A DNA stretch of 10,906 bases from JAAAPF01 sp964481035. Lineage in GTDB: Bacteria > Pseudomonadota > Alphaproteobacteria > Geminicoccales > Geminicoccaceae. Below the pieces are notes generated by a model, which had not been told where the DNA came from, ran no database searches, and saw only the letters and a list, made by a program, of their open reading frames with translations. Shown one piece after another: positions 7,407 to 10,906 of this stretch (position 1 is the first letter of the stretch; each line of letters starts with the position of its first letter). Location: contig CAYZSE010000115.1 in NCBI GenBank assembly GCA_964481035.1, positions 1-10,906 on the forward strand. The letters are read 5' to 3'. The position numbers and the translations under genes were made by a program.

Positions 7407-7675
7407 GTCCGGCTCGACGTGGCGCCCGCGACATCAAAAACGCGAAGCGTGACGATCGCCGCGCGCCATTACCGCCGCTTCCGCGGCCGGTAACCGTGCG
7501 AGGCGGCGGCAGATGGCCGGCCGCAGCGGGTCGGGCCGAGCCCCTCTCATTGTCGGCCTCCGCCGAGGCGCGCTTGCTTCGGCGGGCGATCCGATGCACG
7601 CCGAAGGCTCCACACCGAAGATGGCGGAGGCGGGGTGCGAGAGGTCTGCGCCGATCCGGTCCGGGCGCCGCGCGG
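7407..7675 (+). promoter_or_regulatory. Intergenic region after the urease operon
   Basis: This 269-bp stretch shows no convincing gene. It should hold the urease operon terminator and the promoter of the oxidase gene. It contains the hairpin at 7469-7493 and a second inverted repeat, CCGCCGA (7560-7566) with TCGGCGG (7579-7585), around a 12-base loop. A GTG-initiated reading frame from 7496 is open into the oxidase gene, but its 60 extra residues are Arg/Ala-rich and resemble no flavoprotein N-terminus. No canonical -35/-10 pair is evident. Confidence 0.4.
7469..7493 (+). terminator. Stem-loop downstream of ureG, possible transcription terminator
   Basis: TTACCGCCGC (7469-7478) pairs with the bases at 7483-7493 to form a 10-bp stem with a single bulged C and a TTCC loop. 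It begins 63 bases after the ureG stop and is the strongest hairpin I found in the window. No T tract follows, so rho-independent termination is uncertain; processing or 3'-end stabilisation is also possible. Confidence 0.4.
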
Positions 7676-8845
7676 ATGAAGATCGTCGTCGTCGGCGGCG
7701 GGATCATGGGGCTGTGCGTGGCCTGGGCCGCCGCGCGGGCCGGCCACGAGGTCGAGCTCTTCGAGCAGGGCCCGCTGCCGAACCCGCTCGCCTCGTCGTT
7801 CGATCACTCGCGCCTCATCCGCTACCCCTACGGCGCGAAGCGCGCCTATGCGCGCATGGTCCGTCACGCCTACGCCGCCAACGCGCGGCTGTTCGCCGAA
7901 TTGGGCGTCACGCCCTATGACGAGACCGGGACACTCGTCGTGGTGCGTGGCCACGATCCCTGGATCGACGCCACCCGGGCGAGCCTCGACGAGCTCGGCG
8001 TCGTCCACGATCTGCTCGGTCCGGCGCGCGTTGCCGATCGCTTCGCCCTGCTCGACCCCGCCGGCATCACCAACGGCCTATGGACGCCCACCGGCGGGAT
8101 CCTGCTCGCCCGGCAGCTGCTCGAGGCGCTCGTCGAGTGGCTGCGGCGGCAGCCGGGCGTCGCCCTGGTCGATCGCACGCCGATCGGCCAGCTCGACGCG
8201 GGGCGCGCCGCGGTCACGACCGCCGCCGGCAAGCTGCACCGCGGCGACCGTCTGGTGATCGCCGCCGGCCCCTGGACCGGCGACCTCCTGGCGGGCTGGC
8301 GCGGCCGCGTCCGCCCGTCGCGGCAGATCGTCGTCGACCTCGCCGTGGCCGACGAGCTCCGCCCGGCCTGGGCGGCGATGCCGATGGTGCTCGACGGCAT
8401 CGCCTGGCGCGGCAGCGGCTTCTATGCGGTGCCGCCGGTCCGGGGCCGCGCTCTCAAGGTGGGCGATCACACCTTCTCGCTTCGAGGCCACCCCGAGGCG
8501 GAGCGCGAACCGCGGGCAGCCGAGCGTGACGCCATCTTCGCCCTCGCCCGCCGGGGACTGCGCGACAAGGGCGCCTACAGCGTGAGCGAGGCGCGGAGCT
8601 GCTACTACACCGTCGCCGCCGAGGAACGCTTCATCGCCGAAAGCCGGGGGCCGACGCTGGTGCTCGCGGGCTTCTCCGGGCACGGCTTCAAGTTCGGCCC
8701 GCTCGTCGGCCTCGCCGTCGCGCGCCACCTCGCGGGCGAGATCGTAGCGGACGACCTCGCCCGCTGGCTCGCCGGGCGCGACGTGGCGCCGCCCGCGGCC
8801 CTCGCGCGCGACGGCTTGATGACGACGGGCGGCGTGTTGCGCTAA
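7676..8845 (+). CDS. FAD-dependent amine oxidase, monomeric sarcosine oxidase / N-methyltryptophan oxidase-like
   Basis: 389-residue flavoprotein of the DAO superfamily, predicted to oxidise a secondary amine or N-methyl amino acid, giving hydrogen peroxide and an aldehyde such as formaldehyde. Seen: FAD-binding GGGIMG at 7-12 with Glu30 at the end of strand 2, SFDHSRLIRYPYG at 41-53 (the MSOX HGDTRIIRHAYG region), LKVGDHTF at 260-267 with Lys261 and His265 matching MSOX active-site Lys265 and His269, RSCYYTVAAEERFI at 307-320 with Cys309 matching the cysteine that covalently holds FAD, and GFSGHGFKFGP at 332-342. The ATG at 7676 is chosen because the Rossmann motif starts at once; no Shine-Dalgarno is visible. 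It ends 34 bp before pyrF. The exact substrate cannot be read from the sequence; MSOX, MTOX or pipecolate oxidase-like activity are all possible. Confidence 0.88.
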   Translation: MKIVVVGGGIMGLCVAWAAARAGHEVELFEQGPLPNPLASSFDHSRLIRYPYGAKRAYARMVRHAYAANARLFAELGVTPYDETGTLVVVRGHDPWIDATRASLDELGVVHDLLGPARVADRFALLDPAGITNGLWTPTGGILLARQLLEALVEWLRRQPGVALVDRTPIGQLDAGRAAVTTAAGKLHRGDRLVIAAGPWTGDLLAGWRGRVRPSRQIVVDLAVADELRPAWAAMPMVLDGIAWRGSGFYAVPPVRGRALKVGDHTFSLRGHPEAEREPRAAERDAIFALARRGLRDKGAYSVSEARSCYYTVAAEERFIAESRGPTLVLAGFSGHGFKFGPLVGLAVARHLAGEIVADDLARWLAGRDVAPPAALARDGLMTTGGVLR

Positions 8846-8879
8846 GACGGCCTGCCAACGAGCGAAGGACCGACGACCC

Positions 8880-9599
8880 ATGGCCCGTGCGCAGGTCTAT
8901 TGCGCGATCGACCGCGGCGATCTCGCCGCCGCCCGCGACCTCGCCCAAGCGGTGGCGCCGGCGGTCGACGGGCTCAAGCTCGGGCTCGAGTTCTTCGCCG
9001 CCAACGGCCCCGCCGGCATCCGCCTCGTCCGACGGCTCGGCCGGCCGATCTTCCTCGACCTCAAGCTCTGCGACATCCCCAATACGGTGGCCGGCGCGGT
9101 GCGGGCCGTAGCGCCGTTGCAGCCCCGCTTCGTGACGCTTCACGCCAAGGGCGGCCGGGCGATGCTGCGCGCTGCGGTGGCCGCGGCGGAGGAGACCGGA
9201 AGCGCCGTCAAGCTCCTCGCCGTCACGGTGCTGACGAGCCTGGACAGCGCCGACCTGCAGAGCCTCGGCGTGCATCGCTCGCCCACGGACCAGGTCCGCG
9301 CCCTGGCGGAGCTGGCCCTCGAAGCCGGCTGCGACGGCCTCGTCTGCTCGGCCGCGGAGGTGGCCGCGCTGCGCGACACCTTCGGCCCGCAGCCGATCCT
9401 GGTGGTGCCCGGCATTCGCCCCGGCGGAGAGCCCGTCGACGATCAAAAGCGCACCCTCGGGCCGGCGCAGGCGCAGGCCGCCGGCGCCGACGTGCTCGTC
9501 GTCGGGCGTCCGATCACCGCCGCGGAAGACCCCGCCGCCGCCGCCGCGGCACTGATGGCCGCCCTCGAGCCGGCCACCCTTCAGCCGGAGACAGGCTGA
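8880..9599 (+). CDS. pyrF: Orotidine 5'-phosphate decarboxylase
   Basis: 239-residue cytosolic enzyme (EC 4.1.1.23) that decarboxylates OMP to UMP, the last step of de novo pyrimidine synthesis. TIM-barrel landmarks are CAIDRGDLAAARDLA at 8-22 (Asp11), LKLGLEFF at 32-39 (Lys33), the catalytic DLKLCDIPNTV at 60-70 with Asp60, Lys62 and Asp65, VTVLTSLD at 115-122, the phosphate-loop PGIRPGG at 177-183, and VVGRPIT at 207-213. Length fits the short bacterial class. GAAGGA lies about 10 bases before the ATG. The stop shares one base with the trpF start (TGATG), so the two are translationally coupled. The pyrF-trpF-trpB order is common in alphaproteobacteria. Confidence 0.96.
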   Translation: MARAQVYCAIDRGDLAAARDLAQAVAPAVDGLKLGLEFFAANGPAGIRLVRRLGRPIFLDLKLCDIPNTVAGAVRAVAPLQPRFVTLHAKGGRAMLRAAVAAAEETGSAVKLLAVTVLTSLDSADLQSLGVHRSPTDQVRALAELALEAGCDGLVCSAAEVAALRDTFGPQPILVVPGIRPGGEPVDDQKRTLGPAQAQAAGADVLVVGRPITAAEDPAAAAAALMAALEPATLQPETG

Positions 9600-10254
9600 T
9601 GGCCGAAGCCAAGATCTGCGGCCTGAGGCGTCCCGAGGACGTCGCCGCGGCGGTCGCCGCCGGCGCGGCGATGGTCGGCGCCATCGTTGTCGCCGGAACC
9701 AAGCGGGCGGTGCCGGTGGAGGGGCTCCCAAGCCTGCTCGCACCCGCCGCCGGCCGGGCAACGCGTGTCGCGGTCACGGTCGACGCCGACGACGCGCTGC
9801 TCGATGCGCTCGCCGCCACGGGCGCCCTTGACCTCCTCCAGCTGCACGGGCACGAACCGCCGGCGCGCGTGGCGGAGGTTCGGGCGCGCACCGGCCTCGG
9901 CGCGATCAAGACGCTCGCCGTGGCGACGGCGGCGGACACCGCCGACGCGAGCCGCTATGCCGCGGTCGCGGACCGGATCCTGTTCGACGCCAAGCCGCCG
10001 GCCGGGGCGCCGCCGGGCGGCAACGGGCTGGCTTTCGATTGGCGCCTGCTCGCCGCCGTGGGCCGCGATCTGCCGGCCGGCTGGGGCCTCGCCGGCGGGC
10101 TCGATCCCGCCAACGTGGCGGAGGCTGCGATGCTGACGGGCGCCGCGTGGGTGGACGTGGCCTCGGGCGTCGAGACGGCGCCGGGGGTGAAGGATCACGC
10201 GGCGATAAGGGCCTTCGTCGCCCGTGCGGGCGCGGCCGAACAGGAAGGTGACGC

Positions 10255-10258
<4 letters not shown>
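9599..10258 (+). CDS. trpF: Phosphoribosylanthranilate isomerase
   Basis: 219-residue TIM-barrel enzyme (EC 5.3.1.24) that converts phosphoribosylanthranilate to CdRP, the third step of tryptophan synthesis. Seen: KICGLRRPEDV at 5-15 with catalytic base Cys7, Arg36 in TKRAV (position of Thermotoga Arg36), LLQLHGHEPP at 79-88, ILFDAKPP at 127-134 with catalytic acid Asp130, GGNGLAFDW at 140-148, GLAGGLDPANV at 163-173, and VDVASGVETAPGVKD at 185-199. The usual GFVF..SPR loop reads VGAIVVAGTKR, a divergence that keeps the key arginine. The ATG overlaps the pyrF stop by one base; the TGA overlaps the trpB start (ATGA). The stand-alone gene (not fused to trpC) fits an alphaproteobacterium. Confidence 0.95.

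Positions 10259-10906
<648 letters not shown>

Noticed and set aside
7431..7451. Minus-strand intrinsic terminator (ACGC-TTC-GCGT followed by TTTT)
   Set aside because: The stem is only 4 bp, and no minus-strand gene ends there.
7496..7675. A 60-residue N-terminal extension of the flavoprotein from a GTG start
   Set aside because: The extension is Arg/Ala-rich without a signal or domain, and the Rossmann motif starts immediately after the ATG at 7676, as in the family.

Overview
The window looks like chromosomal DNA from a very GC-rich (roughly 70% by eye) Gram-negative bacterium, most likely an alphaproteobacterium. Three things support this: the gene order pyrF-trpF-trpB, an order common in alphaproteobacteria; a ureD-A-orf-B-C-E-F-G urease operon with separate gamma and beta subunit genes and an extra ORF between them, as in many Rhizobiales and relatives; and strong GC3 codon bias in every gene. 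There is no 16S rRNA or other marker, so the genus cannot be given. A run of exactly 100 N at 6701-6800 shows this is a draft scaffold.

Layout. (1) 21-989, minus strand: proline iminopeptidase (alpha/beta hydrolase, S33). It is divergent from (2) 1105-1647: a thiol glutathione peroxidase with a signal peptide. (3) 1896-7406: a urease operon with ureD, ureA, a small integral-membrane ORF, ureB, ureC, ureE, ureF (3' end lost in the gap) and ureG (5' end lost in the gap). (4) 7676-8845: a monomeric sarcosine oxidase-like flavoprotein. (5) 8880-10906: pyrF, trpF and the first 217 codons of trpB, tightly packed with stop/start overlaps.

How the genes work together. UreA, UreB and UreC form the nickel urease, which hydrolyses urea to ammonia and carbon dioxide. 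UreD, UreF and UreG form the GTP-dependent maturation complex, and UreE delivers nickel. All active-site residues expected in UreC are present. pyrF (UMP synthesis) and trpF/trpB (tryptophan synthesis) are housekeeping genes grouped in a compact operon. The peptidase, peroxidase and flavoprotein oxidase are single metabolic or stress genes with no visible functional tie to urease, although the oxidase could supply nitrogen or one-carbon units.

I see no mobile elements, CRISPR arrays, tRNA or rRNA genes, toxin-antitoxin pairs or defence genes. The window is essentially ordinary. The parts most worth a second look are the membrane ORF inside the urease operon, the scaffold gap that artificially joins ureF to ureG, the covalent-flavin oxidase, and the hairpin-rich leader before ureD.
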